Below, one piece after another: positions 1 to 12,935 of a DNA stretch of 64,000 bases (positions are counted from its first letter, which is position 1; the number at the start of each line of letters is the position of its first letter). The DNA is taken from NCBI GenBank assembly GCA_008933995.1, contig WARS01001600.1, positions 2,007,001-2,071,000 of the forward strand, read 5' to 3'. The notes beneath the pieces are model-generated. The model ran no database searches. It was not told where the DNA came from and saw only the letters and a program-made list of their open reading frames with translations. Origin of the DNA: Datnioides undecimradiatus. Taxonomy: Eukaryota > Chordata > Actinopteri > Lobotiformes > Datnioididae. The position numbers and the translations under genes are program-made.

Positions 1-140
1 CAGCTGCTCTGCCTGCCTGCCTCCCTCTGAAGGAGCCTCTCTCTCTCTCTGAGTTACAATGAGTCCCTATTAAAGCAGATCCACAGGCTGAGCGTGACGG
101 TCGTCACATGCTAAAGTTACTGTTGTTACATTAGCACATT

Positions 141-195
<55 letters not shown>

Positions 196-389
196 CACAG
201 ACTCACCAGGAGGGGTTTAAACAACAACACGGTGTCTGTAGGCTAACTGTTTTCAAGTGTTAGCACTGCGGCTAGCTGTTAGCATCAGTGTCAACACTGA
301 GCTGCTGGCCTTCATTACAGTATGTGTGGTGTTAGCTTAGCAGCTAAAGGCTAGCCGCTGCTAGCTCAGCCGACGTTAGCTAACTTTAC
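1..389 (-). other. Intron 1 (part) of the unidentified left-edge gene
   Basis: This stretch lies beyond the GTAAAG donor that follows the minus-strand exon at 390-506. It contains a (GA)24 tract and repeated TTAGC/GCTAGC words, but no further exon that I can support. Confidence 0.6.
143..190. repeat. (GA)n microsatellite
   Basis: Uninterrupted GA dinucleotide run of about 48 bases in the intron of the left-edge gene. Confidence 0.95.
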
Positions 390-506
390 CTGCAGGTTTT
401 CCTGTTCATCCACCAGCAGGAAGCTCGAGACACCGTGCGGACGGTCCTCCGCCGCCGTCGGACTGACGCATACTCTCTCCATCTCCTTCATCAGAGTGTC
501 GGACAT
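390..506 (-). CDS. First coding exon of an unidentified minus-strand gene (partial)
   Basis: On the minus strand an ATG at 506-504 opens 39 codons, beginning MSDTLMKEMERV and ending LLVDEQENLQ. The frame runs exactly to a consensus donor, CAG|GTAAAG, so the exon ends in phase 0 and the gene continues off the left edge. The exon is CpG-rich and lies in a GC-rich island, as expected for a vertebrate first exon. No signal peptide is visible; the start is acidic and hydrophilic, suggesting a soluble intracellular protein. I do not recognise the family. Its promoter would face dpf1 head-to-head at about 1.9 kb. A short plus-strand frame overlaps the same bases, but the minus frame has both a start and a splice donor and is the better reading. 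Confidence 0.6.
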
Positions 507-700
507 CGTTGTTTAGTCACTTCAGACGCATTTCTGACGGCGGAAAGCGAAACCAAAGTTCAACATGACTCCTGTTTGTCAATCACAACATCAGCGCGTG
601 TACGGACGGCGCTGCGCGAGGAGCCAGGGCGCACGCAGGCAGTGACGTAAGACGCAGAGTGTGAGTATGTTTGGTTTTGTCTGGTGCATCAGCGCCACCC
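507..700 (-). promoter_or_regulatory. Probable CpG-island promoter of the left-edge gene
   Basis: GC- and CpG-rich sequence lies immediately 5' of the minus-strand exon. It includes a CRE/ATF-like TGACGTAA at 643-650, about 140 bp upstream of the ATG. The composition falls to AT-rich beyond about 780. No TATA box is obvious. Confidence 0.45.
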
Positions 701-2159
701 TGCGGTCAGAGGGCGGAACGACAGCAGCTGCAGTTAAACTTCAGAAATCAGGAGAAAGACAACGTGAAATGGGGAAAGATGTTTAAGTCGCGCACACATA
801 AATTCTGCGCGCGCCCTGCAGCAGATTTAAAGCTTACATCAATCACGCAAACTAAACAAAATTCAAGTACACCCATCGGTTCCACTGCGTAAAGCTGAGA
901 AAATATTTAAAACAGCAAATAATTCATAATCTCGGCGATGCACAAGCAATCAAAGTTACCGTTTAAGCGGCAGAGAGTGTTTTATAGGAGCAGTGCTGCC
1001 ATGTTCGAGCTGCTTGCTAATGTTCATTAAATATTTGTTAGCACAGATCTATAAATATCACATGTCACTGAATGGCTTGAGTGCGGCGCCACCGCTGCTA
1101 ACATGACATGGAGAAAGAAATTCCAGCATTGCTGTTCAGGCCTGGCTCAGCTCCATCCATCCCTCCCTCCTTCCTTCACTCCTACCTACCTTCCTTCTCA
1201 CATCTCTAAAAGATTAACTTCATGTTTGGGACATTTCACAGTAACAGCCGAAATAAACCTCAGTATGACACATTGCTCTGCAGACACGCAGTGAAGAAAG
1301 TATGCAAGCAGGGAGAGAAAGTGCGTGTGAAGGAATAAGAAAGGAAGGAATAAAGGTTTGAAGGAGGGGTGAGGAGATTGGAGAGGGTCCCAGCTTTTCT
1401 TCGGACTCAACCATGAGAGACAAATGTCTGAAGGAATCAATTATAGCCCTACTCCCAACCCATCGCCTCTGATTAATGAATAATTAAAGCTGCTCAGTGC
1501 AAGGCTACCTAGCATGGATAATATAAGATTAATCGTGGGCCTATCGCCGCTAATGTAAGGTTATGTAGACACAGCGTCTCTTAATTCACCCTAAAATACA
1601 CATTATAAACTCATCACTGAGGGGCAATAGCCTCTAATCTAATATCCAACTTTTTATTAGTGGAATAAAAGTTGCCGACTTTTTCACTGTGTGTTTTAGG
1701 GACATTTAGAAACGCTTTAATGAACAGATTGTTGCTCTTTGTTCCTCTGTACCAGTTGTTCCCAGAAATGAGCACTCAGGTAAAGTGATACCTGGTTTAT
1801 TATCCCTCACTTAATTTATATTTATATCTCCTTTCTGTCCCTACACACAGAGAAAAAATAATTATGGATATATTTTTTTATTTGTTATTTGAAATGAATT
1901 CCTCAGTGTGAAACGCATCCATCAAGTTGCCACTTTTTTTTTTTAAACCATGTATGTGATGCAATTTAGAACAAGTCGTCGCAGATTTAGGCGCCTCCTC
2001 ACCATGCACACCAGGTTGCAGTGCATGGCAGAGCCTGGCATCCTCAGACTGACAGACAGTCCTGCAACCCAACCTTGACATAACTGTAGACGGTTTTTTT
2101 CAAATAAATTCGGAACTGGGGGATGGCTTTGCCCTTACAAGTCCAAGGCGGGACTGTGG
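701..2159. other. Non-coding spacer between the left-edge gene and dpf1
   Basis: I see no exon here. The 1440-1700 part is AT-rich, low in simple repeats and rich in TAAT cores, and may be a conserved non-coding element. The rest is unremarkable. Confidence 0.5.
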
Positions 2160-2392
2160 TCCACTTAAACCGCTATCCCCGCTGGTACTTGTAGTGCGCT
2201 CCCCCTCGGCATGTCTCATGTTGACATGCGTAAAAAACTACACTTCCCCAAAGCTGTCACAGAGCGCTCCCGCCTCCCATTGGCTGCTCGCTCCAGCCGC
2301 AGCCCCAGAGAATGAATGAAATTGAAATAGCTGCTACATTACATGTACAATACCGGGCTCTGCAGTGTTGCATTCTATCATACTATATCAAA
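2160..2392 (+). promoter_or_regulatory. dpf1: dpf1 promoter and 5' UTR
   Basis: Upstream of the dpf1 ATG are a ZNF143/Staf-like ACTACACTTCCCCA at 2237-2250, a GC-rich stretch and an inverted CCAAT box (ATTGG at 2279-2283). There is no canonical TATA box. The combination fits a TATA-less promoter. The transcription start is inferred to lie between about 2290 and 2370. Confidence 0.5.
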
Positions 2393-2424
2393 ATGGCCAC
2401 AGCGGTACAGAACCCCCTCAAATC
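2393..2424 (+). CDS. dpf1: dpf1 exon 1 (start codon)
   Basis: It encodes [10 protein letters not shown] plus two bases of a Ser codon, followed by a perfect GTAAGT donor. The 10.6 kb intron that follows is typical of vertebrate DPF genes. Confidence 0.9.
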
Positions 2425-5400
2425 GTAAGTACAACACGTTTCCTCGGCGTTTGCGCCTTTTATGGATTTGTGCATGCTGTCAGTGCATTTTCATTCCCAG
2501 ATATTTCTCAGCATGATTACCAACACATCTATACATGCAATGCATACAGCAGATATGGAGATAATGTCAGCGGATGCGAATCAGCCCTAAAGAAAAGTTA
2601 TATTTGAGGCTCGTGGTGGGAGGAGGGGGGGGGGCTGTTTTTTTTTTGGCGTGCGGGGATTATTGTGCGCTCCGATGCAATTCATACAATCATTTCCCTG
2701 AGCCAACAGCAGCGTGTGTGCAGGGATATGGAGGAATGCTGGAGGTAGATTTGGGTGACCCGGTATGTCCCTTGCCAGTGCAGCCAGCCAAGATCACGGT
2801 CAAAGCCAGGCTGGAGTGGCAGGCTGGCCGGGAGGCAGGGAGCTTAGATGGCTTTACAGTACCTGTGTGCACATTTTTGGACACAGAGGGGGTAAACAGG
2901 TAGGCAGAACGGAGCTCCGGCACTCCGGGTTTAGGCTGCAGCGTTGCTGCCGGACCTCTCGGAGATATATGGGCTGAGGTAAATACGCTGGTGCTCGGCT
3001 TCAACTCCGAGACTTGCTTTCGTCCCCAGCGCCTAAAATAAAGCCCGTAACACAATGTAACCGCGATCTGGCGTTTCACACTTCACGAGCATCTTAACGG
3101 GCATTTATTTCCACTAATGGCTCTTTAATCGGGCGCATTTCCCGGGAAGTTTCTCCTGGAATGATCCCCTTTGTGCAGGTTTTTGGGGGGTCTTTTTTGT
3201 TTTTCGGAGACTGGATTCAGCGGAATGCAGACGCCTGCTGCCCGCCTGGGCTCCCGGCCAAAAAGGTGGCTGATGTGCGTCTGTCAGCGGGTACTTACAA
3301 AGATCTAGCCGGAAAAACCCCACAATAGCATCCGATATAAACATACAACCGAGGAGTGTTTGGGCACACAAAAGGTCCAGCTTAGGCAGTTTGAAACAAA
3401 GAAAAGTCGCAGACCTGTGAGCAAAACCAGGGGCGCACATCGGATGCAGGTTTCACCTGAGCAGGGATGTGGGATACAGACTGTCTGCCTGTCTGTCTGC
3501 CTGTCTGTCTGTCAGTCTCTCTGAGATGCAGACACAGGCGACATTTCGTGCAATTCCATGAACGACTGCCCTGTACGTGCCTGCTTTGAAGAGCACTTCA
3601 CAGCACAGAGGAAACTGGAATGCTACTGATTGGGCAACTGTGCGCTGCTCTGATTGACTGTGATGCTATTTTAGCATTTTGACCAAATGGATTTCACTCA
3701 TACCACAGCACACAACTCAGTAACAGCAAGGATGTGAGATTCATTATTCTGGGGTTTAATTGTGTCCCCATTAATTAATGCAGTGCATTATGTCATGTTT
3801 TGTGATGATGGCACAGGAGTGGACAGGTGGACGGGATGGAGGCTGAAATGTGGGACCTTTGAGCTCAGACCCTCCTCTCCTCCTCTCCTCTCCTCCTCTC
3901 CTCCTCTCCTCTCCTCTCTGGGATGCTCATCCAAGCAGAGCCAGAGTGTGTGGCCAGATTTCTCCCAGAGGCCTTCACTGACACCATGTCAAGGGGATTA
4001 AATCCACTGATTTGCATGGAATATATATCACCGTGGTATCAGGACAGAGGGGGGGGGGGCAGGCAGAGAACAGGACAGGGACGGAGTGAAACAGTAGTAA
4101 GTAAATGATTAAAGAAGAGGCTCAGGGCCAGTAACTAACGAACCAGCGCCCTAATTTCAGCAGTGGTCCTTCACTGATGTGAAGTGCTTAAAGTTGGACA
4201 AAAGAGGAGAGAGGAGACGTGGAACAAAGCAGCAGAGTCACCAGCCAGAGTGAGACCTGCGGGGATGCTGGCACACATCTGACTCTGTGTGCAATAATAA
4301 AGCTGAATGTATTTATTACACAAGGCCACAGCAATCACAGTGCCTTTAACATCTCACCAACTGTATAAATGCCATCGTTACGCAGTATGGGTTTAACTAC
4401 GTTCCAGTTAGCACACTGCGATCGGCTTTTAAACAAGCCCCGGTAATTAGCATGTCTACAAACAAAGTTGCTATTAGAGGCTTACAAATTAGAGGCCTAT
4501 CCATTAAAATGGGCCAAACAACGGGCAAAATTTGGTTGAGTGTGGACCCTGATAGGGCGGCTGGCTGTGCGGCGCAGACGACGCCTGGTGTGTCCCTAAA
4601 TATCCTTAAACTTTGTTGAATCTCAGCAATAAATTATAATTAATTCAGAGGATGTAAATTCTGGGAAGCAGCTACAATCGTTGCCCATCACCCAGCCAAG
4701 TCTAGCTGTGTGCAATGTGCAGTGTGATAGCCAGTGTGTGTGCGTGTGTGCGCGTGTGTGTGTGTGTGTGTAGGCAAATCATTGGAGGGGAGCAGCTAGC
4801 TCCAATCCACTGGGCATTTCCCAACCAGCCCTCTCTCCGTCTATCTCTCTGCTGGATTAGAGACTAGTTTAATCTCTCTTCCTCTCCTTCTCTCCTCCTT
4901 CTCTCTCCTCTCTGATTTCCTCTCTGTCCTCCTCTCACCCCTGCTGCCCGTGCACGTTCCCTCCCTCCTTCTTCATCACTTTCTCCATCCATCACTCTTT
5001 CTCGCCATCTCCCTTTTGTTCAGCCATTTCCTCCCCGTCTCGCTCGCCCCTCTCCCTTTTCCCCATTTTCCTTCTTTTTTGGCCTCAAACCATCTGAGCC
5101 CTCCAAGTTGCTTACCCTCAAACACCCCCAACCCCCACCCCTCCACCCTGGCTCCTTACATTGTGAATCAAGGCATGGCACCACTTTAATATTCAGCAAA
5201 AAGTACTGAAGGAGATTCTCTATGCATTTCATCAGATCCCCTTAAATCTCGTTGGACAGCTTATTCCTGAGAGTTCCTTTAGAGGGATTTACTGTAGGTT
5301 TGAACTATCTACTGACGGAGGTGTTTATAGTCCACTGTTCATACCAAATTACACCACCGCTCCCTTGTGTTATGTGACGTTCCTGCCTCCAAACGGCTGC

Positions 5401-5837
5401 ATTCACTTCCGTTTTCCTGCTGGCAGATGATTAAAACCTGAAAAATCTAAATATTTTAGGAACAATGAGAAATGAAATAACAGTGTGAATTTCACTTAAT
5501 GGTGATAATTTAAAAGGTGCAGGTGTCAGAATGGGAGTCGACGTGGCGTAAGTATCTCAGAATATGACTTCTTTGTGCTGGAGATGTAGATAATAGTGTG
5601 CTGTGGTATTGGCAGCAGTTGTGGCAGGGCCTATATAATATTATTTCTGCCCTGCCTGACTGAGCCGAGCTAAATGAGTTCCATGTAATAACCGGCTCTG
5701 TGTGCAAACAGCCCCACGTGACGGTTGAAACCACAGCCTGAGCATCCATTTCTAGACCTTTCTTTCTCTTTCAATCTCTCCCTTTCATTCCCTCACTCGC
5801 TCATTTGTGCGGTATCACCCGTGTGCATGGAGACACA

Positions 5838-5874
<37 letters not shown>

Positions 5875-6529
5875 CAGGAAACACACACAGAGTTGCACTC
5901 TCTCAGTCCCTCTCTTGCTCTCAGTCTTGTCTTTATTCGTACGGGAGCGAGCCTGGGGTCTGATGTTTTTAAGGGTATTTCTTTTTTTGAGTTATTCCTT
6001 TCATCATCCTGTTATTTAGACTTTCTCTCTGTTTTACTTTGTCTCTTTTTTAGAAGAAAGGATAGAGAGACCGAGAGAAAGAGAGAGACATAGATAAGTA
6101 TTTTTAGCTCTGTGACCTATTTCTCCAGTGCTACCTAACCGACTGTCAGTCAGCTCCACTGCTTTGGGACCCTGCGTGACTTCAAGCCGGGAAATTTGGA
6201 TTTTGTAGTTTTGTTTGGTTGTGACTTGTAGTCCGAATGCAAAAGGTTTGTTGAGGAGAAGGAGAGGATGAATAAACCCAAACCTCTCCCCTCCCCTCCT
6301 CTCCTCTCCTCTCCATCTCCATTCCCTTCCTCTCCCCTCCTCTCCTCTCCTCTCCCCTCCTCAGCATTATTTCTTCTCTCTTGTCATTCCCCATTTATAT
6401 TATTCCCAGTGTTCGTGCATGTCCAGTGGATCCCTATCAGGAGTTGTTGAGGGTGGAGTCAACACAACCCAATGGCTGCTTCCCTCTGCAGCACTTTAAT
6501 AAGGATGCAGACTGGAAGGGGGGGGTCTA

Positions 6530-6561
<32 letters not shown>

Positions 6562-7106
6562 TGCACTCACACGTGCACACCCAGATACAGAGGTAGGGAA
6601 TCCATCGCCATAATAAGAGGCCAAGTGCAGTGGTGATAAATCTCACCTGAAGGAGCTGTTCAGAGGCAGATTGCCTTACCCTGATGTACTGCCCTCAATA
6701 CACACTGCAGCTAGCTATGGGCTATATACACCCACACACATACACCAGGAACGCACACAAACACAAATAGTCAACATGCATAAACAATTATGCTCTAATG
6801 TGAGCGAGCATGCATGTGCAGAAACACGCAAACATGCAAACCTACAAACATGCAGATGCAGAGAGAGGCCCATGATTCACAGATTTATAGCGGCTCCATC
6901 GTAACCACACCCAGTGGACAACGAGTGAGACACACACAGGAAATGAAACACAACTCGTCATCAAAATCACACACAGCAGGTAACGGAAAGTTCTGACAGA
7001 GACGACGCGATCTGTCGCGTGGCTCTGCCTCTGTCTCCCGTCCTCACTCTGCCTCCTGTCTGTCAGATCGCGTGTCATGTTCAAATATGCAAACAGTCAG
7101 TTGTAG

Positions 7107-7155
<49 letters not shown>

Positions 7156-7257
7156 CAGAGATGCTGTGCTGTGACAGCAATTCAGGAAAACTGACGTTTT
7201 CCAGCTGGTAGTGTGGCAGACGTCCGCTCCTGCACATACACTGCCACACACACACTG

Positions 7258-7306
<49 letters not shown>

Positions 7307-7463
7307 CGTCCATCTGTCTGTCTGCCACTGTCAAACTGAGTGTGTGGTCTCTTTGTCTTTGTGACTGACATGCACCCTGTCACTATATGCACACACATGC
7401 ACACAAAGGTATGTTTGTACCTGCTTTCCTTAACTCCGACATGTGTGTGTCTTAAGGTTTAAT

Positions 7464-7510
<47 letters not shown>

Positions 7511-7811
7511 CCCTTGCCACTGCAGCGTAGCAGTCTTCAGAAGAACAGGAAAATGTGTTCACACACTCAGATTGGGAGAAGAGAGAAAAAAGACAAATCA
7601 TTTCACTGGGACAGAGGGTGGGGGGGCTGGGGGGGAGAAATTGAATTGAGGGTGGTGAGGATGGGGGAGGTGAAGGGAGGAGGAGGGGTGAATTGGTAAG
7701 GGTGATATTGCATAGTTTAATCTGTTGAGTTCAGCCATGGAAGGGCTGGGCTGGGGGGAGGGGAGGAACAGTACAGTAGTAGGCCGCCTGATATTAGTTC
7801 TCCACTGTGAG

Positions 7812-7844
<33 letters not shown>

Positions 7845-8719
7845 AGACACAGGCACACACTCTGCTCTGTTGGCCAGACAACACGACTGTGTGTGTGTGT
7901 GTCTGTGTGAGTAACTGCACAGATGGACAATGGTGGATGAGACAGGTGTGTGGACCAGGTGTACAGACTTGAGGATGTAGGCACAAGTGTTTCTACGGGC
8001 TTAAAGCTAACCCATACACACACACACACACACACACACACAGAGCTCACAGCCATGGGCTCGACAGCATTCGCTAACAAATCTAAAGTGCAAATCACTC
8101 CCGTACAATCTGCCCTCAGCCCTCGTGAAGCCATTTACATGTGGACTACTTCATTTCCTCCCAGTTTAATTACCTCATTTCACCCAGTTGGAAGCCCGAG
8201 CTGAAATGAAATCCTTTGTTGGCGTTGATGTTTTTTTGTAATTGTGGGCTCGTTTTTATGATTTGCTCATATTTCTCATCAGCTCCTCCAATGATGTGCT
8301 TTCACCTCTAGGGGGAGCCCTCTGTTTCTGTATTGGTTGGGGAACCGGCTAATTGGTGTGGCTAATTGCACCGTGACCAGAAAATGCTGTCGGCAGTCTG
8401 TGTGTGTGTGTGTGTGTGTGTTTGAACAGTGTGGATGCAGCACTGGACAGACTCAGTGTGTGCTGAAGTGGACTGCCTCTGCTGGATGGGACTTGAGGGA
8501 TCACCCAGAGATTCAGACAATAGCGTAGCCGGGGTGGGCCTGGTGGGGTGGCTCTGCTTTTTAGGAAGGCTGTACGTCTACTGCCTGGCACACTGTGTGT
8601 GAGTGTGTGTGTGCTCCCAGTGTTACCAGTTTCCTCAGTGTTTTCATGGAGGCCTGTCCCTCCCTGCTGTTTGCTCAGTGCAGGCTGAGGCAGACGGCTC
8701 AGTGTGGGTTTAGGATTCA

Positions 8720-8755
<36 letters not shown>

Positions 8756-8834
8756 CACTCTGTGCTTCAGGGCATCTCATTTTTCTTCATCTAATCTCGA
8801 TTCTATGTGTGTACATGTTCATATTATTGTGTGT

Positions 8835-8865
<31 letters not shown>

Positions 8866-8903
8866 CATACCTATTGGTTTATGTCCTTAAAACATGACGT
8901 TCA

Positions 8904-8935
<32 letters not shown>

Positions 8936-11900
8936 TCCTCTGTGCTGTTTTGGCGCCCTTGCACGGCGCGGGTCTGTGTGATTGTCATTTCCGTCATGTC
9001 TGCCTGGATATTTTAGGTAGTCAGCTCCAGTTTGTTGGAGAGCTGGCACCATGCCAGTTAATTCCTAAAGCTGCCAGTGTTCGTCTCTGCGCCGCCGAGT
9101 CTGTGTGCATCCATTAATGTAAAATAGAGCCGGAACAAACCTGAAATAGAAGTAAATGTTAAAAAATAGAGCGAAACTGAAAACGGGTTGGCGAGCTTGA
9201 CTCTGATTCGTGCTGCATTAGGCCTTTACCCTCGGTTCGTGTGCGTGTTGATGCAGGTCTGGTCTTCCCTTCAGCTGCTCTGTGGTTCGGTGATGGGCAG
9301 GTTGGTTTCTCTGTGCTTCTCTCTGCGGTCTGTGTTTTCAGATACTGCCCGGTTGATCGGACCACAGTGGCCACAGGCCTGCAGGCCACAGTGATGCAGC
9401 CGTGACAGTTTCAGCTCTGCATGCAGGAAAATCCTCAGTGTTAACATGGACATAGAAGCTGAGCCTCTGCCTTCCCCTCTCTATTATATATATATCTACA
9501 GTTGTTCTTTGCCTTGCAGCTGGGCGACTGTTAGCTTAGCTTAGCACAAACGCTGTAAGTAACAGCTCGGCCTGAGCTGAAACGACTCCAGTTAGTTTGT
9601 GAGTCTTCCAGGTGCTGAGAGGCAAAGTCTGTTTTTACCTTTAGACAATTTTGGGTCTTTGTGCTAAGCTAAGCTAACAGTCTCTGCACCATAGCCGCTT
9701 AAACCACGCGGTAAAATAAAATATGACCTCATATAAGAGTTTTTTTTAATGTTACTGTTTGCACAGAAACATTTAGCAGGATTAATAATGCGTTTATTTC
9801 TCTGATATTCAGCTTTATTGTTCTATGGCGTTCGGCGTTTAAAGGGAGCATTTGCCTGTCGCACTCCTTCTCTGCTGCCACCCCCTCAATGTGATTTTTC
9901 AATCAAATCCAGGAGCTGAAGATTATTATTTTACAAATTGATGCTGAGAGTCTGATTTTCTCTGATAGCTATTTGCAGCTGAATTAGAGGTTTCATGGTC
10001 CAGAAAATGTCTGCAGCCCTGTTTTAAACCACAGAGAGCTAAGAGACGAAGCGTTATCAGCGAGCCACGTCTTTCCACAGCTCGTCCTGCGCCCTGATTG
10101 CACACTTCTCTCCCTCTTTGTCCACGCTCTGTGTCCCTGATCTGTCCCCCCTCTCTCCTCACCCTGTCTCACCTGTTCTGTCTTGCTGCCTCTGGGGAAC
10201 TTCTCCGTCCCCCGCCTCTTCTCCAAACTTTGCCTTTCTCTTTGGGTATCGAGTGTCTCGGCTCTTCTCCTGTATGAGCCTCCAAACAGTCATGCGGCTC
10301 TCCTCCTATCACAACATAATGAGATTGGGAGCATCCAAATTGAAAGAAGCCATTTTCTACAGCTGTCAACTTATTATCGAGGGGGGACCGACTTATTCCA
10401 GCACCTCTATAGGCAGCGGAGGAGAGAGGGATGGAGGTGATGGAGGGATGGATGGGAGTGGGTGCAGAGGGAGGAGGTGGAGCTCAGGGGTGAGCTGTTT
10501 TACATTTTGAATGTTTTCTTTTTTCCCCACTCGGCCTCTCTCTCTCCCTCTCTGGTTGTTCAGTTTGGTCACTGGTGCAGCCTTGAAGTCCGGCTCTTTT
10601 ATTCACCATGTTCCTTTGAATATCTTTTTAAAACGCACCGAGGCTCTCCGGACCTGTGTTTTCTGAATGCAGGTGTGTGTGTGAGCAGCTTTCCTAGTGT
10701 GTGAGTGTTTATCCTGCCTCTTCATGACCATTTATATGCAAACAGGAGGCACACTAGTGTCTGAGGGAGTGGCTGTCTTCTACTTTGGCGTCTGCGGGAG
10801 CAAACTTTGATTTAGAATTCAAGCGTTTCGGTGTTGCAGCGCCAGGTGAGCTGTGGGTGTTGGACAGGCCTCCATCCTGCTCCATCCCTCCTCTGTTTAA
10901 ACTGCATGGAGCGTCACTGGCACAGCACTGAAGCAGAGTGAATGGAGGTGACGGGGTTTGTCGGTGGTGACGCACCGAGGCCGTATCGTACTCCAGCGGT
11001 GACACACGCGGCGGAAATAGAAACATATTCTCACATTCCCGGAGCGCGCCCCGCTTATTAACGCCCCGATCACATCCTTTAAATGTCACACATCCAGCAA
11101 CGGCCCGCGAGGTTGCACAACTGGTTTAGGAGGTTTTGAAGATGCCACACACAAGCTGTCAGACCTCACCAGCATCTGCTGGCCTGATGCTCAGCGTGTC
11201 CCTATTTTCATCCAGGACAGGCGAGAGTGTTTCCACAGCTTCAGCCCACTTTCAGGAGATTAGGCTGTAAATAATCATTTTGTTTGAGCGTCTTGTCCAC
11301 AGGTCATCTTTTCTAATTTCCCTTTTATTTGACTGAAAGATAATTATCTGTTTGCACCTTTACAGTTTGTTATTGTTGCAAATCCAGGGAGGCTTTTGGT
11401 TTGTGCAGTTTGTTTGCTTTCTGTCTGTTAATTAGCAGAAATCTGAAAAACTCCTCAACAGATTTCAGTTATATTTGGCAGGAAGTTAGGCTTTGAGCCA
11501 AGAAGGAACTCATTAGAGTTTGGTGCAGTTAGCGCTAATATGTGATCACTTTTCATCTCAAAAATGATGTTTTCAGGCATTTTATTCTCCAATAGTCTTT
11601 ATCAAAATGAGCACGCGATGATTAAGCTCCTGAAAAGTTTTGTTTGCTGTTAACATCGACACTCTCTGCCTGTTTGGTCTTTGCCTTCGTCAGGGGACAG
11701 TTACATTTGTTGCATTTTACTGATTGGAGTTTGGATAGGATAGGATCGGATGACTGAACTAGTTGTGGTGCATTGTGGGTAACGTAGGCAATGTGTGCTC
11801 CTTGTGTACTCTGAGCGCTTCTGCAAAATGAAGCAATCAGTTCGTCAGTAACGCCGTTCGGCTCTGCACTGAACCAGTCCAACAAATCTTTAGCAGCAGC

Positions 11901-12506
11901 TGCACTGCACTGTTTCTGTGAGGCTGCTGCTGGCCCAGCACTGAAGCCCTGCGTGTGTGTGTGTAGCTGTAATTTTGTGTGTCCTGTATCTACCGTCTGT
12001 ACAGCAGAGTGACCTTGATGTCTGCACTCAGCAGGAAGACACTGGAGAGGAGTGATTAACAGGAGAGAGACAAAGAGAAGAGAGAGAAGTGCGAAGAAAT
12101 GGGAAAATTAACAAAAAACAAAAGTGTAGCAGAGTGTGAAAGTTAAAAAAGAAAAGCAAGTGAGCGAGAGAGGAGAGAGAGAGAGAGAGAGAGGGGAGAG
12201 ACGGAAAGATGTTGTAAAAGAATGAGAAGTGGAGCAGGAGCGAGAGGAGGAGGGTGGAGTGAAGGAGTGACTCACCACACATCTACTGTTTTTTCTTCTT
12301 CTTCTCCCTACAGGCAATCTGGAGGTGCAGTCATCAAGAACAGGTAAGAGGGAGGATGAGAGAGGAGGCGGGGGGGTGGGGGGTGACAGGAGGGAGGGAG
12401 GAACAAAGAGGAGAATATTACACTGAATGGTAATCAAACTCACACTTGTACAGGTGAGAAGATACAGTGCAGAGATTGTCCTCACAGTGGAGGATGTGTT
12501 ACTGTG

Positions 12507-12552
<46 letters not shown>

Positions 12553-12895
12553 GTGTCTGTGTGTGTGTGTGTGTGTGCGTGTGTGTGTGCGTGTGTGTGT
12601 TTGCATGTGTGTGTGTGTGCGTGTGTGCATGTGTGTGTGTGCATGTGTGTGAGCAGTGTACAGTTGCCAGCTCATCTGCTGTTACCCAGGTTAATAGGAC
12701 TATGCATCTCCACAGTTCGCCTACACACACACACACACACACATACACGCACACACACGCTACCCCTTTGACTTACACACATGCACAAACCCTCAGAAAT
12801 GTGTGCAGCTTGAACACACACACACAAAATACTTGCCCTACACCTGTCCGTGAAAGTCTACCTGAAGCCCTCCCTCTCTTCACACACACGCACAT

Positions 12896-12935
<40 letters not shown>

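Noticed and set aside
435..650. 71-codon plus-strand frame over the left-edge exon
   Set aside because: The opposite strand has an ATG, 39 open codons and a consensus donor in a CpG island, so the plus frame is a shadow.
2574..2903. 109-codon plus-strand frame just after dpf1 exon 1
   Set aside because: It begins in the intron with a poly-G/T stretch, has no known motif, and overlaps an equally long minus-strand frame.
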